This document shows positions 44,376-55,149 of a stretch of DNA of 64,000 bases, one piece after another (within the stretch, counting starts at the first letter, position 1; every line of letters begins with the position of its first letter). The notes below the pieces were generated by a model. The model ran no database searches. It was given only the letters and a program-made list of their open reading frames with translations, and had not been told where the DNA came from. The position numbers and the translations under genes were made by a program. Origin of the DNA: Pisaster brevispinus (taxonomy: Eukaryota > Echinodermata > Asteroidea > Forcipulatida > Asteriidae); assembly GCA_023634235.1 (NCBI GenBank), contig JAMKCF010000001.1:3340106-3404105 (forward strand), read 5' to 3'.

Positions 44376-46100
44376 ACTAGACACTAAGTGTTTGTGAACA
44401 AACACAAAGCTGTTCCGTTTTGTTGTGCTTTGATTAATTGATCCAGATATTTAAAGTGAGCCTAAGTTCAAGATTGAACGATATGGTTCCATTTCCGGTT
44501 GACCCGGAATTAAAGGTCAACATGGGGTTATGGTAACCCAAGGCTTATATTCAATGCTCAAAGGGTTTATAACTGAAAACAAAGAAAATTGGCTAAGTAA
44601 TTATTGAGATATAGGCCCACTTCCAGTTGACCCGGAAGTAAAGGTCAACATGGGGTCAGGGTTACCCAAGTTCAATCTTTAATGCTCAAAGGATCTATAA
44701 CTTAAAAGAAATTGAAAATCGGTTGTGTAGTTCTTGAGATATGGTCCCACTTCCGGTTGACCCCTAGTAAAGGTCAACATGGGGTCATGGTTACCCAAGG
44801 CTGATCTTTAGTGCCCAAGGAGTCTATAACTGAAAAAAAGTTTTAAAATCGGTTATGTAGTTCTTGAGATATGGTCTCACTTCCGGTTGACCCGGAAGTA
44901 AAGGTCAACATGGGGTCATGGTTACCCAAGGCTGATCTTTGGTGCCCAAGGAGTCTATAACTGAAAAAAGTTTGAAAATCGGTTGTGTAGTTCTTGAGAT
45001 ATGGTCCCACTTCTGGTTGACCCCTAAGTAAAGGTCAACATTGGGTCACGTTTTCCCAAAGCTAATCTTCAATGCCCAAGGAGTCTATAACTGAAAAATG
45101 TTTGAAAATCGGTTGTGTAGTTCTTGAGATATGGTCCCACTTCCGGTTGACCCCTAAATAAACGTCAACAATGGGTCACGTTTTCCCAAAGCTAATCTCC
45201 AATGCCCAAGGAGTCTATAACTGATAAAAGTTTGAAGATCGGCTGTGTACTTCTTGATATATGGTGCTGCAAAGATTAACTAGTTAAATATTCAAATGTA
45301 GCGCCCGGGACAAAATCGTCGAGCGCCCTGGGCAACAGAATCACGACGTACATGTACACATGCACAAGCCACCGTTTCAATACGCTATAGATCGATATTT
45401 TTGTATAAATAGTGTGCAGCGACTGATACCCAGAAGTCGGCTATTTCGTTACGGCATTTCGCGTGCATTTTTCTCTGTGTCGCAGGGCATCCTGACTACA
45501 TTTTTAGTCGATGAACGGAACCTTGTCTCCAAGCCATTGGTGTCCGATTTGTCACTGAATCGTTAATTATCGTGGAAATTGTTCTACTTTGATTAGTTTT
45601 AATGACCAGGAACATCTCTTATTAAAAGCAATTAACTTTTCAAAACAGTTTATGTAATTTAGGAAACTAATTCGTAATTTTAATTGAAAATATCGTGTTT
45701 TTGACTGTCAAAACATTTGCACTTTCAGCGCCAAGTGTTTTGTACACAGAACCAAATCGCGCCACAAATGACGTCATTGATGACGTTTTATGAATTGTTT
45801 GCCACGCTGCGTAGCTTCATAATAAGACGAGTCTATATTTGAAAACAGTTTGAGGATCAGACATATACTTCTTGAGATATGGTGGGAACAAGATTGCCTA
45901 ATTAAATATTCATGTCATTATAACTCAGCTAATTAATGAAGAATTTGAACAATAATACTCTTAGCATAATTTCATGTACTAAGCTTCAGTTTGATATAAG
46001 AATTAAGTCTCCCATTTTTATTATTTTAGAGATTAGGTTCGTACAAAATCGTGTACAAAAGCTATGGCAATTTTGACAGAAACAAAGAATAATAATAATA
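44376..46100 (+). mobile_element. Helentron-like element D (nested in C)
   Basis: Same organisation with six core units (44484 to 45133). The right half keeps CGCCCGGGACAAAATCG and the TATAAATAG motif (45404). It ends in AATAATAATA, where element E begins. Confidence 0.7.
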
Positions 46101-48372
46101 ACTAGAGATAGTGATTGTCAAGAATCACAAAGCTGTTCCGGAATGTTTTGTAAATAAAAGTTTTCTATGCTACAATAAAACACACATATTATGACTTTAT
46201 GACATGTGATTACCTGGTCTTGTATGTGATACTGAATCGAAAGGAGCTTTAAAACCAGAAATTAGGTCAACATGGCGTAATGGTCATTATTTTGATTTAA
46301 TTTAACCCAAGTTCAAAAATCGGTTGTGTAGTTCTTGAGATATGGTCCCACTTCCGGTTGACCCGGAAGTAAAGGTCAATACTGGTCACGGTAACTCAAG
46401 TTCAATCTCCTATGCTCAAGAGCTTTTTAACTGAAAAAAAATACAAATCGGGTGTTTAGTTCTTGAGATATGGTCCCACTTCCGGTTGACCCCGATGTAA
46501 AGGTCAACATGGGGTTACGATTTCCCAAGGCAAATCTCCGATGCCCACAGAGTCTATAATTGAAAAAAGTTTAAAATCGGTTGAGTAGTTCTTTAGATAA
46601 GGTCCCACTTCCGGTTGACCCCAAAGTAAAGGTCAACACGGGGTCACGATTTCCCAAGGCTAATATCCAATGCCCAAAGCATCTAGAACTGAAAAAGTTT
46701 GAAAATCGGTTGTGTAGTTCTTGAGATATGGTCCCACTTCCGGTTGACCCCTAGTTAAGGTCAACATTGGGTCACGATTTCCAAAAACTAATCTCCAATG
46801 CCCAAGGAGTCTATAACTGAAAAAAGTTTGAAAATCGGTTGTGTAGTTCTTTAGATATTGTCCAACTTCCGGTTGACCCCAAAGTAAAGGTCAACACGGG
46901 GTCACGATTTTCCAAGGCTAATATCCAATGCCCAAAGAGTCTAGATCTGAAAAAAGTTTGAAAATCGGTTGTGTAGTTCTTTAGATATGGTCCCACTTCC
47001 GGTTGACCCCAAAGTAAAGGTCAACACGGGGTCACGATTTTTCAAGGTAAATCTCCAATGCCTATGGAGTCTATAATTGAAAAAAGTTTGCAATTCGGTT
47101 GTGTAGTTTTTTAGATATGGTCCCACTTCCGGTTGACCCCAAAGTAAAGGTCAACACGGGGTCACGATTTCCCAAGGCTAATGTCCAATGCCCAAAGAGT
47201 CTAGATCTAAAAAAGTTTGAAAAACAGTTCTGTAGTTCTTGAGTTATGGTCCCACTTCCGGTTGACCCCGAAGTAAAGGTCAACATGGGGTCACGATTTC
47301 CCAAGGTAAATTTCCATTGCCCATGGAGTCTATAACTGAAAAAAGTTTGAACATTTGTTGTGTAGTTCTTTAGATATGGTCCCACTTCCGGTTGACCCCG
47401 AAGTAAAGGTCAACATGGGGTCACGGTTACCCAAGGCTAATCTGCAATGCCCAAGGAGTCTATAACTGAAAAAAGTTTGAAAATCGTCAGTGTACTTCTT
47501 GAGATATAGTGCTGCAAAGATTAACTAGTTAAATATTCAAATGAATCAATTAAGAATTTTTATAAACATTTACATTAAATTAGAGTTAAGCTTATGTTCT
47601 AAATCGTCGAGCGCCCCGGGCAACAGAATCACGACGTACATGTACACATATCCATGCACAAGCCACCGTTTCAATACGCTATAGATCGATCTTTTTGTAT
47701 TAAAAGTGTGCAGCGACTGGTACCCAGAAGTCGGCTATTTCGTTACGGCATTTCGCGTGCATTTTTCTCTGTGTCGCAGGGCATCCTGACTACATTTTGA
47801 TGAACGGAACCTTTAATAATATGGCTAGCCATTGGTGTCCGATTTGTCACTGAATCGTTAATTATCGTGGAAATTTTTCTACTTAGACTAGTTTTAATGA
47901 CCAGGAACATCTCTTATTAACTTTTCAAAACAGTTTATATAATTTAGGAAACTAATTAGTAATTTCAATTGAAAATATCGTGTTTTTGACTGTCAAAACA
48001 TTTACACTTTCAGCGCCATGTGTTTTGTGCACAGAACGAAAACGCGCCAACAAATGACGTCATGATGACGTGACGGAGAATATTAGACCAGAATGCACAT
48101 CTACAATACAAGACAAGTCCATAACTGAAAAAAGTTTGAGGATCGGATGTGAAATTCTTGAGATATGATGGACACAATATTGCCTAATTAAATATTCACA
48201 CAGCAGTAACGTGAATAATTAATTAAGAATTTTAATCTAATTACATCTAAAAAATAATTCAAGGCATAAGCTTTAATATGATATATGATTTGTCTACTTC
48301 CGATAATTTTAAGAGGGACATATGGCTTTTGAAAGAGACAAGGTTAAGTCAATACGATTTTAGGGAAAGAAA

Positions 48373-48435
<63 letters not shown>

Positions 48436-48486
48436 TAAAAATCTCGACGATTACAATAGCTGTTCCGACTGAACGTCGGAACAGCT
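46101..48486 (+). mobile_element. Helentron-like element E, diverged subfamily (innermost)
   Basis: Starts ACTAGAGATAGTGATTGTCA with its own palindrome (GTGATTGTCAAGAATCAC) then AGCTGTTCCG. It has nine core units (46344 to 47377), a right half with insertions and deletions relative to A-D, a (TAA)n tract (48373-48430), and its own terminal hairpin at 48459-48485 with a TGAAC loop rather than TGCTA. Left subterminal AGCTGTTCCG pairs with CGGAACAGCT of the hairpin. Confidence 0.7.
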
Positions 48487-48687
48487 AAAAATAATAATCC
48501 CAAGAAAAACAAAACCTGTTCCGACTGCTAAGTCGGAACAGCTAATAATAATAATAATAATAATAATAAAAATAATAATCCCAAGAAAAACAAAACCTGT
48601 TCCGACTGCTAAGTCGGAACAGCTAATAAAAATAATAATCCCAAGAAAAACAAAACCTGTTCCGACTGCTAAGTCGGAACAGCTAAA
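48487..48687 (+). mobile_element. Three stacked 3' ends of Helentron-like elements D, C and B
   Basis: The block AATAATAATCCCAAGAAAAA, CAAAACCTGTTCCGACTGCT, AAGTCGGAACAGCTAA occurs three times with terminal hairpins at 48516-48541, 48597-48622 and 48657-48682. Copy A has exactly this block once at its end. Together with E's own hairpin there are four ends for four bodies. Confidence 0.75.
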
Positions 48688-49185
48688 AAATTGTTTGAGT
48701 AAAAAAATATGCGATCGTATGGTAGTCATTGCTACGCGCTGATTGGCACACAAGTTCAGTCAGTGTACAAACAGATGTTGAGGATGTTGCTCAGTCTTGA
48801 GATTGCGCAGCGCAATAATAAGATTGTGCAGCATGGTGTGTAGTAGAACAACATCTGAAATTTGAAAAGGATGCAATGAGCATTATATAAAGTAGGTCAA
48901 GCACAGGTTTGTGGTGTTTACAATATTATAACACCCCTTACAAAAATTCTGCCTTTTCATTGGTTTAGAGCGCGTCACATGATATGTCTTAGTTTTACTA
49001 GAAACCCGGCGGCCGTGTGATAGTCGTTTGCCATGGAATAGTCGACTATCCCATGGCGCGCGCAGTACCCAGACGTCTTTTTTACCAACCTCGAACTCAA
49101 TCAGTTGTGCATCTGTGTATCTGAAATGCGCGTACGAACGTTACGTGTACGAGGATGATAAATAGTCTGTTGGGGTGTTATAAAA
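48688..49185. other. Non-coding intronic stretch
   Basis: TTATAACACCCC at about 48937 and GGGGTGTTATAA at about 49173 are inverted and may mark an outer element around the hairpin at 49186-49301. No exon is seen. Confidence 0.5.
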
Positions 49186-49301
49186 CAAATATTGACTGCT
49201 TTTACTCGTGCTATGGTTTGCGCCTCGGGAAAATAGAACGATCCGGGGATCACCTCGGGAGTCGGAGTTTTAACCATAGCACTCGAAGCAGTCAATATTT
49301 G
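49186..49301. mobile_element. MITE or hairpin with about 34-bp arms
   Basis: CAAATATTGACTGCTTTTAC then TCGTGCTATGGTTT on the left is mirrored by AACCATAGCACTCG then AAGCAGTCAATATTTG on the right, with a 48-bp GC-richer loop. Non-coding. Confidence 0.7.
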
Positions 49302-49483
49302 TATACTAGCCCATCCATATAGCAGTTTTTACTAGACAGTGATCGCTGGTCTAGTGTTGGTTAGGGTGATCTCAAAGTAACTAAATATGACTTAATATGA
49401 GGTTCGCTCCGCTACTGGCTACTGCCTCCTGCCTCCAAGCGGAATGGACCGTTTTTCTGTCCTAATCTGACAGTTGTCCCAAC

Positions 49484-49552
49484 TGTACCAGTGTGTACTG
49501 TAGTTCGGACTGGTCCCAACGAAAGTTGGGACGTCCCAACTATAGTTGGGAT
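49484..49552. repeat. Cluster of GTCCCAAC / GTTGGGAC palindromes
   Basis: The perfect palindrome TCCCAACTATAGTTGGGA lies at 49534-49551, next to GGTCCCAACGAAAGTTGGGAC. Related pieces occur at 50388-50410 and 51774-51832, so these may be ends of one or more broken inverted-repeat elements. Confidence 0.65.
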
Positions 49553-49869
49553 CACCCATAGAGTTCAACAGGACACCGTGGTCACCGTGATCGATCATGC
49601 GTGGATTACTGTGTGACACTTTACTGCAGACGCAAAAGCTGATGCGATCGGCGTTAAAATTAACAAGATTCTTTATTTCAAACCCGGGTCTCGGCTCTGT
49701 CAAAACTGATAATGGAGCTAGAGCCGGTCGCGGGCCGTTGCCCAGGACGAGGTTCGGAATGATGATAGTATACCGCTCATAATAGACCGCTAAAACTAAC
49801 TCGGTGTAAACATGGAGGGTTCTGACAGCGGCCTCATGCTCATGCCGGGTGACGCTTTCAGTCTCAAAA

Positions 49870-50237
49870 GTAATAATAATAATAATAATCGATTCTTATA
49901 TATATAATAGCGCTTTATCACAGCCCGAATGCTGTATCAAAGCACTTCTGACATTATTACCTCTGGTCACTGGGCCATTAATTTCATTCCTTAAACCTCA
50001 GCTCCCTGGGGAGTATACAGCCGGTGCTGCGAGTTTACCGCGCTACAAGCTAATCATCCACATAAACCATCTCTGCCCTCACAGGTACCCATTTTACCCC
50101 TGGGTGGAGAGAAGCAATTATGGTTGAGTGTCTTGCTCAAGGACACAAGTGTCACGACCGGGATTCGAACCCACATCCCGATGACTGAACCACCAGAACT
50201 TGAGTCCGATGCTCTTATCCGCTCGGCCACGACACCC
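49870..50237 (-). mobile_element. Full-length tRNA-Leu-like SINE, minus strand
   Basis: On the minus strand the element starts GGTGTCGTGGCCGAGCGGAT (A box), has GGGTTCGAATCCCGGTCG (B box), TTGAGCAAGACACTCAACC, the body with AGCTGAGGTTTAAGGAATG, and ends in (TTA)n at 49870-49888. It is the intact reference for the interrupted copy at 60776-61325. Confidence 0.8.
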
Positions 50238-52189
50238 CTAGGCCTACACATTTAGTTTCCCTTCTCTCGGAAAACCACAATTCTAGTTAATCTAAAATAT
50301 TCTCAAGGGAAAGTGGTCTTAAAAACTTCATACTATGATACTTACATATTTTTAGTGTATTCATGGGGGTGCTTCGCGTTTACTGCGATCCGAACTATAG
50401 TTAGGACGCCCCAACTTTAACACTGTGACGTCACGCCCCGACTCGGACGAGGGGGGTGACTCGGACGGAACTGACGAGAGAGTCTCCGAGCGGTTAGAGA
50501 CAAGTCCGTTGGGATAGAAGTATACCGTCCCGAGAATGGTCTATTGTTTACTGTTCGTAGGGGGTAGTAGAACACCTCAGCCTCAGATGGTTTGGAAACA
50601 GAGGGCGACCTGACGTTTAGCTTTCAGTATGAACGTGCCGCAGCAGCAACAGTAACAGCCGTATCAGCCAAACAAGGGGGAGAATCTCACTACACTCAGC
50701 TCCTCGCACAGCAGTATACCAGCGATGACCCAAGGTGACCCACAAGCTTTATTATTGGACAATGTAATTAGTTATTGGACCAATCAGGGACCTCGCCAAG
50801 GCTGGCAATGAACCCTCAAGTTCTCAAGGAACCTGAATTCGCCGCACAACCCAATGGCCTTCCAACTAAACTACACAACCCTTAACTAGCTCGATCGTTG
50901 TACACGAGTTATTCCAGACGACTCAACCAGAAAGAAATACCATGCCGACACAAGTTTCAAGTAGCACACAAGGCAACAATGATGGTTTATTCACACAATC
51001 TTCTCAGCTCTTCAACCACCGTAGGTGGCGCCCTTTACACAACAATATGGAGGTCTATGACGCACGACTCAGTTTGCTCGTAAGATGCCGCGCCTAAAGA
51101 TTAAGAATGAAGCCGGTCGGGACTATAACAATACAGGGTCGTCGCCCCACGCAGTTTGCACTGCTGGGTTCCAGCAACTTGCCCGTAATATTCGATCGCA
51201 CGCCCCACGGGTAATAGTCTCACGCCCCTTCTCACTCTACTCGATAGCGCAGATGACAGCAATGGACTAGGCAATACCGCCAGCCTCGCACACCGGGGCA
51301 CAGGGTTCTGTTCAGGCCACAGGAGATTATAGAGTCACCGCCCCGCGCAACTTGCGTTGCAGGGTTTCGGCAGAGATCTCTATTACCGATCGCACCGTAC
51401 CACTAGGATCCTATGAGAATCCTATTATCTCCACACAGCCTATTACAGTTCCCAACGCCCAATACACAAGGAGGTTATACCTGCCTAACAATTGTACGCA
51501 CCTTATCCTAGCAAATGAAGGACAACTTAATGCGCTGAGCGACGCGCTTTATATAGATTCTGCTGCAGCCTCGCGCACGCGCTCTACGCCGCACGTGAAT
51601 GATCGGTGACCTTCACCGACCATTCAGTGCACGCGCTGCCTCGCCTATGCTTTAGCACTACGCCTATGCTGCTAGCGCTAGCGCCCTCAATGGTGCATCA
51701 TGACCTTTACACTTTATTTATACACATGGAATGTAATAACCAGGTAAGCACCCTGTCGCGTCACAACACTCAAGTTGGGACCAGTCCCAACTATAGTTGA
51801 GGCGATTGTCATGTTGGGACGGAACACCTCTACCCAGTGTAAATCATGTATGTAATGTACACTGCATCAACCTAGGTTACTCCTACTCTAGCTAGAACTA
51901 TGATGAGGCTCGTTCCACTATTGTCTCCACGGAGACGATCGCGGAATGAACCTCATAGTTCTAGGTAGACACAGGTAGGCCCCTAGCCCTGGTAAGACGT
52001 CAGTTACCGGTATGCAAATGGCAAAGGAGGAGTCCAACCTGGGCTAGGTAAAGGTAGGCCCCTGACTACACCCAGTAAGTGGGGCGCTGTACTCCTTTAA
52101 CCGGTTATAAAACAAAATTGACATCTTCGGTCGTACTACTAGACCCTAGTGCTTGGTTGGGTAAGAAGTAAATGAAAAAGTATGGGCAG
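50238..52189. other. Repeat-rich intronic stretch, unclassified
   Basis: Two related GC-richer segments (51125-51230 with CGCCCCACGCAGTTTGCACT, 51320-51430 with CGCCCCGCGCAACTTGCGTT) suggest an old duplicated element, possibly from an LTR element, but no gag, pol or LTR pair is recognisable. A hairpin (CTAGAACTATGATGAGGCTC / GAACCTCATAGTTCTAG) lies at 51892-51963. Confidence 0.45.
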
Positions 52190-52526
52190 TTGGTGAAAGT
52201 CGGAGGTCGGAGCTAGCCGGAGCTACCCGGAGGTTGCGTTTATAACGTGAAATATCATTTTAAAAAGACTACTCACGTACTCCAAATGAAGGGTTGAAGG
52301 TTCATAGGCAGGTATGGGGAATGGAATTCAATTCTGTCCCGATGGATTGGGAAACAATATGTTTTCGTATTTTCCTACCCATTAGGAACAAAAGTGAATC
52401 TTAACCCTACACTCTGCCTGAGAACCTTCCGAAAAAACATTGTGAGTAGCTAATGATATTTCACGCAATAAATTCAACCGGTCCTCCGGCTAGCTCCGGC
52501 CAGCTCCGACCTCTGACTTTTACCAA
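52190..52526. mobile_element. MITE with long inverted ends
   Basis: The left end TTGGTGAAAGTCGGAGGTCG, GAGCTAGCCGGAGCT is mirrored by AGCTCCGGCCAGCTCCGACC, TCTGACTTTTACCAA. Inner parts also pair (AACGTGAAATATCATTTT versus TGATATTTCACGC; GAAGGTTC versus GAACCTTC). It has no coding capacity. Confidence 0.7.
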
Positions 52527-52534
52527 CACCCATT

Positions 52535-52915
52535 CATTCATTCAGTCGATGCAGAGCATCGGATGATGGCCCTCCAAACACGTTGGTCTCTTATTGCTGT
52601 ACGCAGCTCCTCCCGTTGCAGGCCAGAGTCCCGGCACAAGGTGTCCACATAGGTGGTTTGTGGTCTGCCACGGGGACAGTGTCCCTGAGTAGGGGCCCAT
52701 AGCACCAGCCTGCTCACTGCCAGCTCAGTATGTCTGAGGCAGTGACCCGCTAATCTCAGCAGTCTTGTCCTAATCTTGGTGCTAACTCTCGGTAGTCCAC
52801 CGTAGAGCTCCTGGTTTGTGATATGCCTCTCCCAGCGTATCTGTTTTATACAACGAAGCATTCTTGTGTAGCAGCCGCCCAGTCTCTTCTCTAGACGACT
52901 GGTTCTAGTGTCCAT
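52535..52915 (-). pseudogene. LINE-type C-terminal ORF fragment
   Basis: The minus-strand frame of 125 residues contains WERHITNQELYGGLP, RLLRLAGHCLRH, LVLWAPTQGHCPRGRP and LCRDSGLQREELRTAI...VWRAI. This order (ITN..L, R.LAGH..R, LVLW.P..G....GRP..TY, D.G....EL....RD...WR) is the familiar C-terminal region of non-LTR retrotransposon polyproteins. The upstream reverse transcriptase is absent, so it is a 5'-truncated dead copy. It lies in antisense within the putative intron 1 of gene 2. Confidence 0.7.
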
Positions 52916-53145
52916 GATTCACATCCATAAAGTAGAACTGATTCCACCAACACCCAAAATACTGTTATTAGGCAACTTTTAAATTAAATCAATCAGTACT
53001 TGGGATTTTGCACCTAAATTGAGTGCTGGTCCAGTTGAAGTTTTTTCCAATCTATGACCCTATCTATGAAATTGGGCGTTGAGTATGATTTTGTAGTAAC
53101 TTGTGTACATTTTCCGTTACGGTGGCATGTCATGGCAGTCTACAC

Positions 53146-53540
53146 ATTAGCTTAATAATAATAATAACAGGCATTTATAGAGCGCTCTTACACAGGGTTC
53201 CACAGTGCTTTACAAGAAACAAAGAAACAGAACAATAAGCAAATAAATAATGGTACTAATAATGGGAAAACAGTTTGTCTTTAGCAATCAACCATTGAAC
53301 AGGAACGTTTTGAGATGTTTCTTGAAAACTTCAAGTGACTCAGCTGAACGAATTTGATGAGGGAGACGGTTCCAAAGGCGTGGGGCATGTGCGTAAAAAG
53401 CACGATTCCCAGCGGCAGAGTTCTCCGTTGGAACTGCCATTACCAGACCCAAGCTCTGGTGTTGCCAGCAGGGTGGGTTCGAGTCCCGGTCATGACACTT
53501 TTTCCTTGAGCACAACACTTAACCATGTTGTTACTTTGTC
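53146..53540. mobile_element. Composite element, copy 1: LINE 3' end (minus) fused to a SINE head (plus)
   Basis: 53146-53440 read on the minus strand encodes AVPTENSAAGNRAFYAHAPR, LWNRLPHQIRSAESLEVFKK, HLKTFLFNG and stop, the classic LINE RT C-terminus, followed by the 3' UTR and (TTA)n. Immediately to the right, on the + strand, is a tRNA-like half with GGGTTCGAGTCCCGGTCATG and TTGAGCACAACACTTAACC. The same fusion recurs at 56075-56735. Confidence 0.75.
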
Positions 53541-53592
53541 AAAACTTGGGAGGGTCTAGTGCATTCCCCTGCTCTACCAGCCAGGCTCCTAA

Positions 53593-53851
53593 CGGTCCTT
53601 CCATGGCAAAACAGCCCAACAACTCGAAAATTGTTTGTTTTTACATCAGATCATTTCTGGGTAAATTGAGGGTGCTTTTTCCCATTTCAAAGTTAAAAGG
53701 CATCTGTATGGTTTCTGAATAGAACATATGTCCTATCTCAGCCTCTTTTTACGCTTTCGTCCCATTTTTATGGCAAAACAGCTTATCTCTGTACTTGCCT
53801 TTCTCAAAATGTCAATTTTTGAGTTCAGGCTGTTTTGCCATGGAAGGGCCG
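53593..53851. mobile_element. MITE with 24-bp inverted ends
   Basis: CGGTCCTTCCATGGCAAAAC on the left (continuing AGCC) is mirrored by GGCTGTTTTGCCATGGAAGG on the right (continuing GCCG). The interior is AT-rich, with TGGCAAAACAGC repeated once inside (about 53770). Non-coding. Confidence 0.7.
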
Positions 53852-53925
53852 CCTAGTGAATGATACTCATGCATGTACATCCTTACAGACTGTGAAGGGT
53901 GTAAAACTGTAACCCTGTTTCAGCT

Positions 53926-54050
53926 CTACAGGAGTAGGTGGCAACATGCCCCTGGTGATGGTTGATTTGGATGAACAGACCAATTTGTTAAGTGTAGCCC
54001 TCACACTGAAGTGGCCGTCCGGCCTTGTGATGTTAGGCAAAATCTCATAC
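53926..54050 (+). repeat. Repeat R1, copy 1, just upstream of exon 2
   Basis: AGGAGTAGGTGGCAACATGC through CTCACACTGAAGTGGCCGTC and GGCCTTGTGATGTTAGGC is shared with 63090-63210. It ends about 50 bp before the exon 2 acceptor. Open frames through it (both copies give [11 protein letters not shown]) are repeat-derived rather than part of the protein. Confidence 0.75.
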
Positions 54051-54102
54051 AAATTTGTTTTAAATGGTACTAACAATTTCTCACTCTTAACACTTTCAAT
54101 AG

Positions 54103-55149
54103 GTGAGGAAGAGGGTGGAATTGATGGAGAAGTTGGAGACAAAGAAGGAGATGGTACGCCAGATACTGAAGGAGGGGAGCATGGTGGAACTGATACAACA
54201 GAACCAGATCTAACGGATGGAAGCAATGTTGATAAGGAAGGTGGAGGTGATGGTGCTGGCGTCACAGACGAAGGTGTCGTTGATGGCAACACTGATGGAG
54301 GTGAAGGTGGTGAGGCCACAGAGGGAGGTACTGGTGAGGGCAACACTGATGGAGGTGTCGATGGAGGTACTGGAAATGGAAAAGACCAAACGGAAGTTGT
54401 CAACACCGATGGAGATGAAGGTGGTGCCGTTGACAGCAACACTGATGGAGGTGGTGGTGGTGAGGCCACAGAGGGAGGTGCTGTTGACAGCAACACTGAT
54501 GGAGGTACTGGTGAGGGCAACACCGATGGAGGTACTGGTGAGGGCAACACTGATGGAGGTACTGTGGATGGCAACACTGATGGAGGTACTGGTGAGGGCA
54601 ACACTGATGGAGGTACTGGTGAGGGCAACACTGATGGAGGTACTGTGGATGGCAACACTGATGGAGGTACTGGTGAGGGCAACACTGATGGAGGTACTGT
54701 GGATGGCAACACTGATGGAGGTACTGGTGAGGGCAACCCTGATGGAGGTACTGGTGAGGGCAACACTGATGGAGGTACTGTGGATGGCAACACTGATGGA
54801 GGTACTGGTGAGGGCAACACTGATGGAGGTACTGGTGAGGGCAACACTGATGGAGGTACTGTGGATGGCAACACTGATGGAGGTACTGGTGAGGGCAACA
54901 CTGATGGAGGTACTGTGGATGGCAACACTGATGGAGGTACTGGTGAAGGCAACACTGATGGAGGTACTGGTGAGGGCAACACTGATGGAGGTACTGTGGA
55001 TGGCAACACTGATGGAGGTACTGGTGAGGGCAACACTGATGGAGGCACTGGTGAGGGCAACACTGATGGAGGTACTGGTGAGGGCAACACTGATGGAGGC
55101 ACTGGTGAAGGCACTGGAGGTGGTGAGGGTGATGGCAGCACAATTCCAG
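54103..55149 (+). CDS. Gene 2 exon 2: acidic NTDGG repeat linker
   Basis: The exon follows a good acceptor (CTTTCAATAG, 54102) and ends at a donor (TTCCAG/GTATTT, 55150). Both are phase 1, so the 1047-bp exon is symmetric (349 codons). It opens [20 protein letters not shown], then imperfect repeats, then 23 contiguous 9-residue units NTDGGTGEG or NTDGGTVDG (54492-55112), ending [12 protein letters not shown]. It has no Cys or hydrophobic segment and would form an extended, strongly acidic spacer between the mucin-like N-terminus and the REJ module. Longer open frames on the other strand and in frame +1 here are artefacts of the 27-bp period. Confidence 0.75.
54492..55112 (+). repeat. Coding minisatellite, 23 units of 27 bp with 8-unit higher-order period
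   Basis: Every unit starts AACACTGATGGAGGTACT (one AACCCTGAT, one ACCGAT) and ends GGTGAGGGC (type G) or GTGGATGGC (type V). The type order is GGVGGVGV GGVGGVGV GGVGGGG, that is, an 8-unit (216-bp) block occurring twice and starting a third time. Confidence 0.9.

Noticed and set aside
50140..50237. Functional tRNA-Leu gene
   Set aside because: A and B boxes are good, but the acceptor stem is not closed and the sequence continues into a SINE body with a TTA tail.
51352..51609. 85-residue frame in the GC-richer intronic repeat region
   Set aside because: No ATG context, no known motif, and the region shows internal duplication typical of an old repeat.
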